Notes under the pieces: model-generated | Database searches by the model: none | What the model was told of the DNA's origin: nothing | The model's input: the letters and a program-made list of their open reading frames with translations, nothing else | Translations under genes and position numbers: made by a program | Part shown: one piece after another, positions 10,019 through 19,900 of the stretch | Layout of the letters: every line of letters starts with the position of its first letter | Position numbering within the stretch: position 1 is the stretch's first letter | NCBI GenBank assembly: GCA_910576555.1 | Contig: CAJTIY010000004.1 | Span: 62,001-126,000, forward strand | Length of the DNA: 64,000 nt | Source: an uncultured Alistipes sp. | GTDB lineage: Bacteria; Bacteroidota; Bacteroidia; Bacteroidales; Rikenellaceae | Direction: 5' to 3'

Positions 10019-10933
10019 TTGAAAACGAATTCGCTCTCCGCATGGATCTTGGCCGTAAGGCCCTACAGCCTCGGCAACTCCGTGATCCTCGTCGTCATCG
10101 CCTCGGCACTGGCCCACACCGACGGGTCGTTCCGGGCCGTTCCGGCGCTCCTGTGTCTGCTCTTCGCCGTGCTGATGCAATGCACGGCGAATCTGGTCAA
10201 CGACCTCTACGATTTCCGCAAGGGCGCCGACCGCCCCGAACGGCTGGGCCCCGACCGCGCCTTCGCGAAGGGGTTCGTCACCCTCCCGGCGATGAAAGGG
10301 GCCATCGCGGCCTTCACCGCCGCCTCGTGCGCCGTCGGCATCGGCATCCTCGCATGGGCCTTCCACGAACAGACGCTCCGCTACGGCGGCTGGGAGCTGA
10401 TCGCGGCGGGAGCGCTCTGCGTGGCCTTCGCCTACCTCTACACGGCGGGCCCCTATCCGCTCGCCTACCATGCGCTGGGCGACGTGGCGGTGATCCTCTT
10501 CTTCGGTCTGGTCCCCGTGGGCTTCACCTACTATATCCAGACCGGCACGTGGACGGCGGAGGTGCTCATCGTCGCCGCAGCGTGCGGACTGGTGATCGAC
10601 ACGATGCTCATGATCAACAACTTCCGCGACCGCGAGGAGGATGCCGCCTGCAACAAGCGCACGATCGTCGTCCGCCTCGGCGCCGCAGCCGGCGACTGGG
10701 GCTACTTCGCGCTCGGCGCCGCAGCCGTCGCGCTCTGCCTCGCGCTGCTCTGCTACGGGCGCACGTGGGCGGCGCTGCTGCCCCTCGTCTACCTCGCAGC
10801 GCATACGGCCACGTGGCGGAAGATGGTCCGCATCGGCCGGGGCGAGGAGCTGAACGTCTGTCTGGGCGAGACGGCGCGCAACATCATGCTGTTCGGCGCG
10901 CTGATCACGATCGGAATCCTCCTCGGCCGATGA
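10019..10933 (+). CDS. menA: 1,4-dihydroxy-2-naphthoate polyprenyltransferase
   Basis: Attaches the polyprenyl tail to DHNA, giving demethylmenaquinone; a multi-span inner-membrane UbiA-family enzyme. The product is 304 residues. The first Asp-rich motif is NLVNDLYDFRKGAD and the second is NNFRDREEDAACNKRTIVVRLG, the typical MenA pair. The N-terminus WILAVRPYSLGNSV fits the family. The only in-frame start is TTG at 10019; an ATG a little downstream is out of frame. Its stop overlaps the xseA start (ATGA), so the two are translationally coupled. Confidence 0.93.
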   Translation: MKTNSLSAWILAVRPYSLGNSVILVVIASALAHTDGSFRAVPALLCLLFAVLMQCTANLVNDLYDFRKGADRPERLGPDRAFAKGFVTLPAMKGAIAAFTAASCAVGIGILAWAFHEQTLRYGGWELIAAGALCVAFAYLYTAGPYPLAYHALGDVAVILFFGLVPVGFTYYIQTGTWTAEVLIVAAACGLVIDTMLMINNFRDREEDAACNKRTIVVRLGAAAGDWGYFALGAAAVALCLALLCYGRTWAALLPLVYLAAHTATWRKMVRIGRGEELNVCLGETARNIMLFGALITIGILLGR

Positions 10934-12189
10934 GCGGAACCTCGCCCATGACCCTGCGCGAACTGCAGCGGCTCGTCCGGCAAACCCTCGACGAGCGGTT
11001 CGCGCTGCCGGTATGGGTGAGTGCCGAGATCGCCGAGATCAAAGTCAACTACTCGGGCCACTGCTACCTCGAGCTGATCGAGAAGGGCGGCGACAACGGC
11101 GTGCCCACGGCACAGGCCCGCGCCGTGATGTGGCGCTCGAACTACCCCCGCATCGCAGCCTACTTCGAGGCCGAGACCGGCCGGAGGCTGGCCGGCGGCA
11201 TCCGCATACTGGCCAAAGTGCTCGTCGGCTACCACGAACTCTACGGCTTCTCGCTCCGGATCCTCGACATCGACCCCTCCTACACGCTGGGCGACATGGC
11301 GCGGCAGCGGCAGCAGACCATCGCCCGCCTGCAGCAGGAGGGGGTCTGGGAGATGAACCGCGAGACGCCCCTGCCGGCCATCGTGCAGCGCATCGCCGTG
11401 GTGTCGAGCGCACAGGCGGCCGGCTACCGCGACTTCTGCAAGGAGCTCGAACGGAGCCCCTACCGCTTCGCGACGACGCTCTTCGACGCCTTCATGCAGG
11501 GCGAGGCGGCCGAGGAGTCGATCGTCGCGGCGCTGTGCCGCATCGCCGGGCGGTGCGACGACTTCGACGCCGTGGCGCTCATCCGCGGCGGCGGTTCGCG
11601 CGGCGACCTCAACTGCTTCGACGCCTATCGGCTCTGCGCCCACATCGCCCAGTTTCCGCTGCCCGTCGCCACGGGCATCGGCCACGACAAGGACACGAGC
11701 GTGGCCGACATGGTGGCCCACACGGCGCTGAAGACCCCCACGGCGGTCGCCGGCTGGCTCGTGGAGCTCATGTCGGAGGCCGAGGAGGCGCTCGACCGGG
11801 CCGCCCTGCAGCTGCACGACGCGACGACGGCGTCGCTGCACGCCGCCGAAGTGCGGCTCGAACGCCTCTCGGGCGAACTGCGGCGCACGGGCAGCGGCGT
11901 GCTGACGCGGCAAACGCTGCGTCTCGAACACCTCGCGGCGCTGCTCCCCGACACCGCGCGCGACTGCCTCGCGCGGCAGCGCACACGACTCGACAACGCC
12001 GCGGAGCTCATCGCCGGGCGTTCGCCCGAGCGCATCCTCCGGCTGGGATTCGCCGTCCTCCGCGCCGGAGGCAGAGCCGTCGCCTCGGCCGCAGGGGTCG
12101 CGAAGGGCGACCGGGTCGAAATCGAGGTAGCGGACGGCACGATCGACGCAACCGTAAATTCCGGAAAGATATGGCAAAGAAAGCAGTGA
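10930..12189 (+). CDS. xseA: Exodeoxyribonuclease VII large subunit
   Basis: Catalytic subunit of the single-strand exonuclease ExoVII, which acts in repair and degrades ssDNA in both directions. The product is 419 residues: an N-terminal OB-fold (LPVWVSAEIAEIKVNYSGHCYLELIE), a catalytic core with IAVVSSAQAAGYRDF, VALIRGGGSRGDLNCFD and PVATGIGHDKDTSVADMVAH, then a coiled-coil region and a short C-terminal segment. It overlaps menA by 4 bp and xseB by 19 bp, so all three form one operon. Confidence 0.95.
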   Translation: MSGTSPMTLRELQRLVRQTLDERFALPVWVSAEIAEIKVNYSGHCYLELIEKGGDNGVPTAQARAVMWRSNYPRIAAYFEAETGRRLAGGIRILAKVLVGYHELYGFSLRILDIDPSYTLGDMARQRQQTIARLQQEGVWEMNRETPLPAIVQRIAVVSSAQAAGYRDFCKELERSPYRFATTLFDAFMQGEAAEESIVAALCRIAGRCDDFDAVALIRGGGSRGDLNCFDAYRLCAHIAQFPLPVATGIGHDKDTSVADMVAHTALKTPTAVAGWLVELMSEAEEALDRAALQLHDATTASLHAAEVRLERLSGELRRTGSGVLTRQTLRLEHLAALLPDTARDCLARQRTRLDNAAELIAGRSPERILRLGFAVLRAGGRAVASAAGVAKGDRVEIEVADGTIDATVNSGKIWQRKQ

Positions 12190-12362
12190 GCTACGCCGAG
12201 GCGATGGCCGAAATCGAACAGATACTCGCGCGGCTGCGCAACGAAGAGATGGACGTGGACAGCCTCGCCGCGGAGGTGAAGCGGGCCACGGAGCTGATCG
12301 CCTCGTGCCGGGCGCGGCTGCGCAAGGCCGAAACCGACGTGAACCGGATTCTGGAGCCATGA
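12171..12362 (+). CDS. xseB: Exodeoxyribonuclease VII small subunit
   Basis: A 63-residue helical hairpin protein that joins several copies to one XseA. It matches the family in YAEAMAEIEQILARLRN and in the helix VKRATELIASCRARLRKAE. Its start lies inside the 3' end of xseA (19-bp overlap), as is common for this pair. Confidence 0.92.
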   Translation: MAKKAVSYAEAMAEIEQILARLRNEEMDVDSLAAEVKRATELIASCRARLRKAETDVNRILEP

Positions 12363-12667
12363 CCGCCGCTGACGACGGCCGCACGGGAAACGGTCCCGGT
12401 CGAACACAAGGCATTCGAGCATATCCGCTTAACCCGAGGCCGCCTCGAAAAACCGGAGCGCGTAAGGGAGTCGTTACCCGCCCGCACCGCTCGCCGTCGT
12501 CCCGTGCTGCCAGCGGCAGGGCATCGGGGCCCTTTCCCATCCCGCCGCCGCATGCCGGATGCCGGATGGTCCGCGTCCTGTCGAACACGCGCCCCTCACG
12601 CACCGAAGGCAGGGTCCTCTGCGCCGACACACTGAATCGTCCCGAATACCGGAATGAATAAGAGAAG
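12363..12667. other. Non-coding gap after xseB
   Basis: GC-rich stretch of about 305 bp. An open frame from 12359, overlapping the xseB stop, would give an Arg- and Pro-rich product with no recognisable motif and is not accepted as a gene. No terminator or consensus -7 element was found. Confidence 0.4.
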
Positions 12668-13441
12668 ATGAAAAAACTGATCCGCTGGTCGCTCAACCGC
12701 ATCCCCCGCCCCGTGCTCCAACGCCTCGCGGGCATCGTCGTGCCCCTCGCGGGGCTCTTCTACCGCGGTCGCGGGGTCGAATGCCCCCTCTGCGGCGGCC
12801 GTTACCGCCGTTTCCTCCCCTACGGCTACGTGGCGTCGCGCGACAATGCGCTCTGCCCCCGCTGCCTGTCGCTAGAGCGCCACCGCCTGCTGTGGCTCTA
12901 CCTCACGCGGGAGACCGACCTGCGGCGCACGCTCCCGCGTCTGCTCCACATCGCCCCCGAGGTCTGCATCATGCGCCACCTCAAGCCGCTGTACGCGAAG
13001 CACCCCGAACGCTACGTCACGGCCGACCTCGAGAGTCCGCTGGCCGACCTGCACTTCGACGTGCAGCGCATCCCGCTCGACGACGCCTCGTTCGACGTCG
13101 TCGTCTGCAACCACCTGCTCGAACACGTCGCCGACGACCGGCAGGCGCTGCGCGAGCTGCACCGCATCCTGCGGCCCGGCGGCTGGGGCATCCTCCTCTC
13201 GCCCGTCGAGCGCGACTACGAGCGCACGTACGAGGACGATACGATCGTCGACCCCGCCGAGCGCACCCGCATCTTCGGGCAGTACGACCACCGGCGCATC
13301 TACGGCGCCGACTACGCCGACCGCCTGCGCGAAGCGGGCTTCGAAGCCGCCGACATCGACTACGCGGCGGCGCTCCCCGCGTCCGAGCGCACGCGCTACG
13401 CTCTGCCCGACGACCATATCTACGTCGTCTACAGGCACTGA
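12668..13441 (+). CDS. Zinc-ribbon SAM-dependent methyltransferase
   Basis: A 257-residue class I methyltransferase. A Cys4 zinc-ribbon-like module (CPLCGG near residue 39 and CPRC near 63) precedes the Rossmann domain. That domain has a weak motif I region (RLLHIAPEV), an acidic strand YVTADLESPLADLHFD, FDVVVCNHLLEHVADD and LRELHRILRPGGWGILLSPV. Similar proteins often modify lipids, glycans or small secondary metabolites, but nothing here fixes the substrate. It stands alone between xseB and a lipoprotein gene. Confidence 0.8.
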   Translation: MKKLIRWSLNRIPRPVLQRLAGIVVPLAGLFYRGRGVECPLCGGRYRRFLPYGYVASRDNALCPRCLSLERHRLLWLYLTRETDLRRTLPRLLHIAPEVCIMRHLKPLYAKHPERYVTADLESPLADLHFDVQRIPLDDASFDVVVCNHLLEHVADDRQALRELHRILRPGGWGILLSPVERDYERTYEDDTIVDPAERTRIFGQYDHRRIYGADYADRLREAGFEAADIDYAAALPASERTRYALPDDHIYVVYRH

Positions 13442-13457
13442 CCGCGCCCCGATCGGC

Positions 13458-13493
13458 CCTCCGCCCGCGACGTATCTATGTTGCGGGCGGAGG
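13458..13493 (+). terminator. GC-rich hairpin after the methyltransferase gene
   Basis: CCTCCGCCCGC (13458-13468) and GCGGGCGGAGG (13483-13493) form an 11-bp perfect stem with a 14-nt loop, 17 bp past the stop. There is no U tract, so it may be a pause site or transcript end stabiliser rather than a classic terminator. Confidence 0.5.
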
Positions 13494-13634
13494 ACTCTTA
13501 TCCGAAAATACAGTCTGCCGCCGAAATTTACGCGGAAATTCCGTATCTTCATACCCACCGGAGCGCACAGTACCGCAGGATACCGACGATCCGGTCGCGA
13601 ATTCCGCACATTAACCTACAAATTTCTGGCTGCC

Positions 13635-14351
13635 ATGAGAAAGAAGACCGAAACCGCAACCTTCCGGGGAAAGGCCGCACTGCTCCTTTCGCTGCTCCTC
13701 GCCGTGTCGTGCAACGACGGCAACGACACGCCCGGCCCGAACGAAAAGCCGCAGGAAACGATCGAACTGCACGAACTGCTCGGCGCATGGGAGGCGGAAG
13801 GTTACCGCTGGGACCTCGACGAGGGCCGGAGCGTCTGCTACCGGATGACCGACGACGGACAGGATTTCGCCCTCGACGAAAACGGCGACTACATCGTCAT
13901 CCCCTCGATCCGGGACTACTGCGAGCAGTATGCCGCCGATTACAATGCCGATCCGGCCAACGACATCGAGGGGACGCCCGAAGATTTCGCCGACCATCCC
14001 TACGAAGATACCGGGCTTTTCACCAACATCGTCATCACCGAGGAGAAGGTGGTCGTCTACAGCGGCCAGCGCATCGAGGGCGCAGGCACGATCGCCATTC
14101 TCTGCGTGACGGGCTCCTACTCCTACGACAAGGCGGCCGGACAGCTCACCGTCGCCGACGTGGCGATCGAAAGCGACCCGCGCACCCTCGCGATCGATGT
14201 TTCGAGGGACGAGGAGGGCCGCATGAACTTCCGCTACTCGGATTTCGACATGTACACGACACCCTCCTACGACCGGACGAAGACCTATTACGTCTACGCG
14301 CCGATGATCTACTACTGCCGCCCGGGCGAGCCCTACATTCCCCGGGAATAA
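13635..14351 (+). CDS. Hypothetical lipoprotein
   Basis: A 238-residue lipoprotein with lipobox AVSC (Cys about residue 29), followed by an acidic Pro-rich linker NDGNDTPGPNEKP, as seen in surface-exposed Bacteroidota lipoproteins. The rest begins LHELLGAWEAEGYRWD and is rich in beta strands, like lipocalin-type proteins of the phylum, but I recognise no named family. It has its own strong terminator. Confidence 0.75.
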   Translation: MRKKTETATFRGKAALLLSLLLAVSCNDGNDTPGPNEKPQETIELHELLGAWEAEGYRWDLDEGRSVCYRMTDDGQDFALDENGDYIVIPSIRDYCEQYAADYNADPANDIEGTPEDFADHPYEDTGLFTNIVITEEKVVVYSGQRIEGAGTIAILCVTGSYSYDKAAGQLTVADVAIESDPRTLAIDVSRDEEGRMNFRYSDFDMYTTPSYDRTKTYYVYAPMIYYCRPGEPYIPRE

Positions 14352-14367
14352 CCGGCCCGAGATTCGG

Positions 14368-14403
14368 AAAAGGTCGTCCGCGATGCCGCAGACGACCTTT
14401 TTT
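14368..14403 (+). terminator. Rho-independent terminator of the lipoprotein gene
   Basis: AAAAGGTCGTC (14368-14378) pairs with GACGACCTTTT (14391-14401) and is followed by further T residues. It lies 17 bp past the stop codon. Confidence 0.9.
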
Positions 14404-14592
14404 CATGCGACGGCCGTTCCGTTTCGGCAGAGGCAGAGAACGATGATCCACCCCATGACGAAGCAGATCGTGAGACTCACGGCCGGAACCGAACGCCGCG
14501 ACAGCGACTTGCTGCAGCTGCCGAAAACACCATCGCCCACTGCAGCACGCCGATCGTTTTTCGCCGCTTCGGAAGTAGTAAAAATTTTTCGC

Positions 14593-14600
14593 TATCTTTG
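14593..14600 (+). promoter_or_regulatory. -7 element of the relA/spoT promoter
   Basis: TATCTTTG, a perfect TAnnTTTG match in an AT-rich patch, 26 bp upstream of the start codon. Confidence 0.7.
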
Positions 14601-14626
14601 CCATCGACGACTAAAGTTAGGTTGAT

Positions 14627-16831
14627 ATGGACATTTCCCGGTACGACTCCCTCCGCACGCTCGTGCGCACGTCCTTCTCGGAGACCACGCAACGCCTCGT
14701 CGACGAAGCCCTCGGCTACGCCGACCGGCACCTCGCCGACCTCGCGCGCTACGACGGCCGCCCGCTGCTCGACCACGGCGCCGCGGTGGCCGCCATCGCC
14801 GTCGCGGAGATCGGACTCGGCCGCAATTCGGCCGTCTCGGCGATCCTCCACGACATCGTGCGGCTGGCCCACAAGCAGCTCCCGGCCGAGGAGTTCCTCG
14901 CGCTGACGGCCGACATCCGCACCCGCTTCGGCGAGGCGGTCGTGGGCATCACCACGGGCATGTGCAACATCTCGGAGCTGAAGCTGAAGGTGGCGAAGGA
15001 GCAGGCCGACAACTTCCGCGACCTGATCGTGAGCTACTCGGAGGATCCGCGCGTGATCCTCATCAAACTGGCCGACCGGCTCGAGGTGATGCGCTCGCTC
15101 GACATCTTCCCGCGCGAGAAGCGGCGCAAGAAGAGCTGGGAGTCGATGAACCTCTACGCCCAGATCGCCCACAAGCTGGGTCTCTACGGGATCAAGAGCG
15201 AGCTGGAGGACCTCGCCCTGAAATACCTCGAACCGAAGGACTACGAACACATCGTCGCCAAGCTCGAGGAGAGTGCCGAGGAGCGCCGAGCCTTCATCGC
15301 CCGCTTCCTCGTGCCCGTCACCGAGCGGCTCGACCGGCTGGGGCTCCGCTACCACATCAAGAGCCGCACGAAGTCGATCTTCTCGATCTGGAACAAGATG
15401 CACAAGCAGCACGTGCCCTTCGAAGGCGTCTACGACATCTTCGCCCTGCGCATCATCATCGACTGCCCGCCCGAGGAGGAGAAGCGGCTCTGCTGGACGG
15501 CCTACTCGGTCGTCACGGACTTCTACACACCCAATCCCAACCGCATGCGCGACTGGATCTCGATTCCGAAGTCGAACGGCTACGAGTCGCTCCACACGAC
15601 CGTCTCGGCCGAGGGGCGCTGGGTCGAGGTGCAGATCCGCACGGAACGGATGGACGCCGTGGCCGAGCGCGGCATCGCGGCCCACTGGCGCTACAAGGGG
15701 GTGAAGCAGGGGGCGCAGACGAGCGAGCAGTGGCTGGGCCGCTTGCGCGAGCTGATGGAGGACACGACCCACTCGCTGGCGCAGCGCTTCGACGCCAAGC
15801 CGGCCTCGGGCGAGATCTTCGTCTTCACGCCCAACGGCGACCTGCGCAAGCTCCCCGAGGGGGCGTCGCTGCTCGACTTCGCCTTCGACATCCACACCAA
15901 TCTGGGCGCCACGTGCGTCGGGGGCAAGATCAACAACCGCGCGGCCTCGATCCGCGACCGGCTGGCCAACGGCGACATCGTCGAGATCCAAACCCGCAAG
16001 GACCAGACGCCGAAGGCCGACTGGCTCTCGGTGGTCGTCACCTCGAAGGCCCGCAACAAGATCAAATCCTTCCTGCGCGAGGAGCAGGCCAAGCATACGC
16101 GCATGGGGCGCGAGGAGCTGGAGCGCAAGCTCAAGAACTGGAAGCTGCCCCTGACGATCGACGAGGCGGTGGCCTATCTGGCCAAGCGCTACAAACTGCG
16201 CCTCGGCACCGAGGTCTACGCCCTCATCGCCACGCAGAAGCTCGACTTCGGAACGATCAAGGAGCTGCTCCAGCGCCACCTCTCGGGCGAGGCGGAGGAG
16301 GAGCGCCGCGCCGCGGCGGCCGAAGCCGAGCGGCAGAAGGAGGCGGCCCGCGCCCAGCGCGAAACGCCCGGCTCGCCGCACGACGCGCTGGTGATCGACG
16401 ACGACATCTCGAAGATCCAGTACAAGCTGGCCAAATGCTGCAATCCGATCAAGGGCGACGAGGTGTTCGGCTTCGTCACGATCAACGCCGGCATCACGAT
16501 CCACCGCACCGACTGCCCCAACGCCAAGCGCATGCGCGAGAACTACCCCTACCGGGTGATCGAGGCGCGCTGGCGGCAGAGCGCCGAGGGAGCGTTCCGC
16601 GTCACGATCCGCATCGTCGCGGCCGACACCACGGGCATGGCCAACCACATCACCGAGGTGATCAGCCGCGACCTGAAGCTCAACATCCGGTCGATCAACT
16701 TCGGCACGGCCTCGGGCGGCTGCGTGGCGGGCACGGTGGCGGTCGAGGTTCCCGGCGCAGGCATCGTCGACAAACTCGTCCACTCGATCAGCCGCATCAA
16801 GGGGGTGCAGCGCGCCTACCGGATCAACTGA
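14627..16831 (+). CDS. relA: RelA/SpoT-family (p)ppGpp synthetase with a degenerate hydrolase domain
   Basis: A 734-residue long RSH protein that makes the alarmone (p)ppGpp. The N-terminal HD domain keeps LLDHGA and the HD of ILHDIVRL. The ED pair normally following that HD reads RL, and the usual LADRLHNMRT reads LADRLEVMRS, so hydrolysis is probably lost. The synthetase domain looks intact (RTKSIFSIWNKM, FALRIIIDC, SNGYESLHTTV, VEVQIRTERMDAVAERGIAAHW). A TGS domain (about 400-460), a Cys- and His-containing linker (CCNPIKGDE, HRTDCPNA) and a C-terminal ACT domain follow. A second, hydrolase-competent RSH is expected elsewhere in the genome (inference). Confidence 0.93.
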   Translation: MDISRYDSLRTLVRTSFSETTQRLVDEALGYADRHLADLARYDGRPLLDHGAAVAAIAVAEIGLGRNSAVSAILHDIVRLAHKQLPAEEFLALTADIRTRFGEAVVGITTGMCNISELKLKVAKEQADNFRDLIVSYSEDPRVILIKLADRLEVMRSLDIFPREKRRKKSWESMNLYAQIAHKLGLYGIKSELEDLALKYLEPKDYEHIVAKLEESAEERRAFIARFLVPVTERLDRLGLRYHIKSRTKSIFSIWNKMHKQHVPFEGVYDIFALRIIIDCPPEEEKRLCWTAYSVVTDFYTPNPNRMRDWISIPKSNGYESLHTTVSAEGRWVEVQIRTERMDAVAERGIAAHWRYKGVKQGAQTSEQWLGRLRELMEDTTHSLAQRFDAKPASGEIFVFTPNGDLRKLPEGASLLDFAFDIHTNLGATCVGGKINNRAASIRDRLANGDIVEIQTRKDQTPKADWLSVVVTSKARNKIKSFLREEQAKHTRMGREELERKLKNWKLPLTIDEAVAYLAKRYKLRLGTEVYALIATQKLDFGTIKELLQRHLSGEAEEERRAAAAEAERQKEAARAQRETPGSPHDALVIDDDISKIQYKLAKCCNPIKGDEVFGFVTINAGITIHRTDCPNAKRMRENYPYRVIEARWRQSAEGAFRVTIRIVAADTTGMANHITEVISRDLKLNIRSINFGTASGGCVAGTVAVEVPGAGIVDKLVHSISRIKGVQRAYRIN

Positions 16832-16982
16832 TCCCCGGCCGGCAGCCGGAAACCGCACCGCCGCGACCGGCACCGACCGACGGCAGTTCCGCGGCCGGCG
16901 CCCCGATCCGCCGCGCCGCCGCGCTCCGCAGCGGCATCCCGGCCCCTGCGTGAAAACGCGGCCACGACATCCTCTCCGGCGC

Positions 16983-19900
16983 TCACTCCCGGCGGTAACG
17001 CTCCATGTATTCGTTAGGCACCATGCCGAACCGAGCGTTGAAACACTTGGCAAAGTAGGAGGCGGAGGTGAATCCCACCATATAGCAGATCTCCGTGACA
17101 CGCAGACCGTTCGGCGCGGCGAGCAGCTCCGCGGCGACCTTCAGGCGCGTCGAACGGAGGTACTCGTTGGGCGTCGTGCCGGTCAGCGCCTTGATCCGCG
17201 CGAAGAACTGCGAACGGCTGACGTTGACCGCCGCGGCGATATCCTCGACCGAGATGTTCGAGTCGGCGATATGCTCCGTGACGTAGCGGTTCACCTGCTC
17301 CATGAAGCGGCCATCGGACGACAGCGCCCCGCCCTCGCCGAGCGGCCGGTAGGGCATCTTCGAATAGGTCAGCCGCAGCTCGTCGCGGCGCCGCACGAGC
17401 GAGCGGATCTGCTCCTCGAGGCAATCCGCCGACAGAGGCATCGCGAGGCAGACGTCGGCACCCGCCTGCAGGGCCCCCACCCGCGCCGCCGAGGCGGCAT
17501 CGGCCGTGATCAGCACCACGGGAAGACACGCCAGCTGCGCATCGGCACGAATCGCCGCGCAGAGCCCCTCGCCGTCGATCCCCCTCGCCGCAGCATTGCA
17601 CACGACGGCCGCGAAACGCCCCCGCCGCAACGTCTCGACCGCCTGCCGCACATCGCCCGCGCGTTGGACGTCGTACTGTTCGGAGAGGTGGCGGAAGAAG
17701 AAGTCGGCGAAGTCGGCGTCGTTCTCGACCAGCAGCACCGCGAGGCGCCCGTCGCCCGCCGGCGCAGGCTGCGGCGAGCCGCCTTCGGCGACCGGCGCGA
17801 GCGGCTCGTCGGCGGCACGGTACGGGAAGTCGATGCGGAACTCCGCGCCGCCGCCCTCCTCGCTGTCGACCTCGATCGTGGCCCCCATCCGGTCGGCCAG
17901 ATTGCGCACGATCGGCAAACCCAGCCCCAAGCCGCCGCCCGCCGCCGTAGCGCCGGTGGTGTAGAAGGGATCGAAGATCCGCTTTTGCCGCTTGCGGCCG
18001 ATACCCGCACCGTCGTCGCGCACGACGAGACGGAACCGATCCCCGGGCACCCCGTCGCCGGGCCCCAGCACCGCGACGTCGATCCGCCGCTCGGCATACT
18101 GGAAGCCGTTGCGGACCAAATGTTCGACGATCTGTCCGAACCGCTCGGCCTCGAGCGCCGCCACGAGGCGCTCCGCAGGCACCGTCACCGCGACCGTCAC
18201 GTCGTCGCGCTCGACATCGCTCCGCACCTTATCGACCGCCGCGACGAGCAGCTCGCCCACGTCTACTCTCCGGCCCGGCGAGGGGGGGGGATACTTGCAT
18301 CCGTTCTCCGATTCTCGCAGGGAGAGGATTCGGTCGACCAGCCCGAGCAGCCGCGCGCAGTTCTTGCGGATGACCCGCACGTCCTCGCGCTGCGACTCGG
18401 TGAATCCCTCGCACGCAGCGATCGCCTCGATCGGCGCACAGATCAGCGACACGGGGGTGCGGATCTCGTGGGCTACATCGGTGAAGAAATCGACCTTCGC
18501 CTCCAGCATGTCGAGCCGGTTCTTGTTGGTGATGGCGGCGATCTGGGCCCGGTGCGCCCGTGCGACGCGCCGGCTGAAGAGACAGGCCGCGGCACCCACC
18601 GCGGCGAGGGCCGCAAGGCACCACAGCGCCGTCGCCGCCCGCGTCATCCACCACGGAGGGAGCACCGTCACCGCGACGACGGCCTCCTCGCCGAACTGCT
18701 CGCCGTTGTTCGAGGCGCTGACCACGAAACGGTACGAGGCGGGCGGGAGGTTGGTGTAGGAGACGTGCTGCACGCCCGAGCTGCCGTCGAAGCCCGTGGT
18801 CACCCACTTATCGTCGAAGTTTTCGAGCCGGTAGCGGTAGACCGTACGCAGGGGCGACGAGAAGTTCAGGGCGATGAAGTCGAGGCTGAACGAGATCTTG
18901 CGCCCCCGCAGCTCCACGCGGCGCTGGCAGTCGATCGTATGGGTCAGCACCCCGCCGTCGAGCGGCACTTCGCGGTTGGCGAGCCTGAATCCGGTGAAGA
19001 CCACGCCGAGGCGCGCCGAGCTCTCCCGCCGGGCGAAGTCGTAGGGATAGAACTTCGTGATGCCGTTGTTGCAGCCGATGTAGATATGGCCCGTGGAGCT
19101 CTTGATGCCCGAATTGGCGTTGAAGATATTGGCCGGAAGTCCGTCCTCGGAGGTGTATTTGTAGATCGGACGGGCGGGATTCGCACACTCGTAGCGCAGC
19201 AGCCCGGCATTGGTCGTGAGCCACAGCTCGCCGCCGTTCTGCACGATCTGGAAGACGGCGCAGTTGCCGTAGATCGTCTCGTCGAACTCCATCGTCACCC
19301 GGTCGGCGGCCGCATCGTAGCGGCAGAGGCCGTTGCCGTGCGTGCCGATCCACAGCGCGTCGCCCTCCGGCGCGAGCGAACTCACGAAGTCGGGGAGGCG
19401 GTATTCGGGGTTCTGCGACAGGAAGACGAAGCGCTCCTGCGCAGCGTCGTAGCGGATCAGCCCCTTGCCCAGCGAGGCGAACCAGAGCCGCCCGGCGCGG
19501 TCCTCGCAGATGTCGACCACGTCGCTGTTGTGTCCCAGTTCGAGCGCGCAGTCGATCGTCTGCCGCGCATCGTCGTAGCGGCAAATGCCCATCTTCGTGC
19601 CGATCCACAGCACGCCCCGCGAATCGCGGAAGAGGGAGTAGACGTCGAGGTTGGCGAGTCCGGTGGTCTCCGGCGTGAAACGGCGGTCGGCACGGCGGGT
19701 GCGCAGATCGACGCGGTAGAGGCCGCCGTCGTAGGTCCCCACCCACAGCCGTTCGCCGTCGAGAAGCAGCGCATGGATGTTGAGCGGCGGGGCCTGCGGA
19801 TCGATCGTAACGTGGCTGTAGCTGCCCGTGCGGGGGTCGTAGAGGCTCAACCCGCCGTCGTCGCTCCCGATCCAGATGTTGCCCTGCGGCCCCTCGCAGA

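Noticed and set aside
12359..12661. Open frame overlapping the xseB stop (ATGA)
   Set aside because: Arg- and Pro-rich composition with no motif and no codon pattern like its neighbours; looks like GC-rich non-coding DNA.
14405..14560. Possible small single-helix membrane peptide on the minus strand (VSLTICFVMGWIIVLCLCRN)
   Set aside because: No upstream ATG gives a sensible start and no promoter was seen; it may be chance hydrophobicity.
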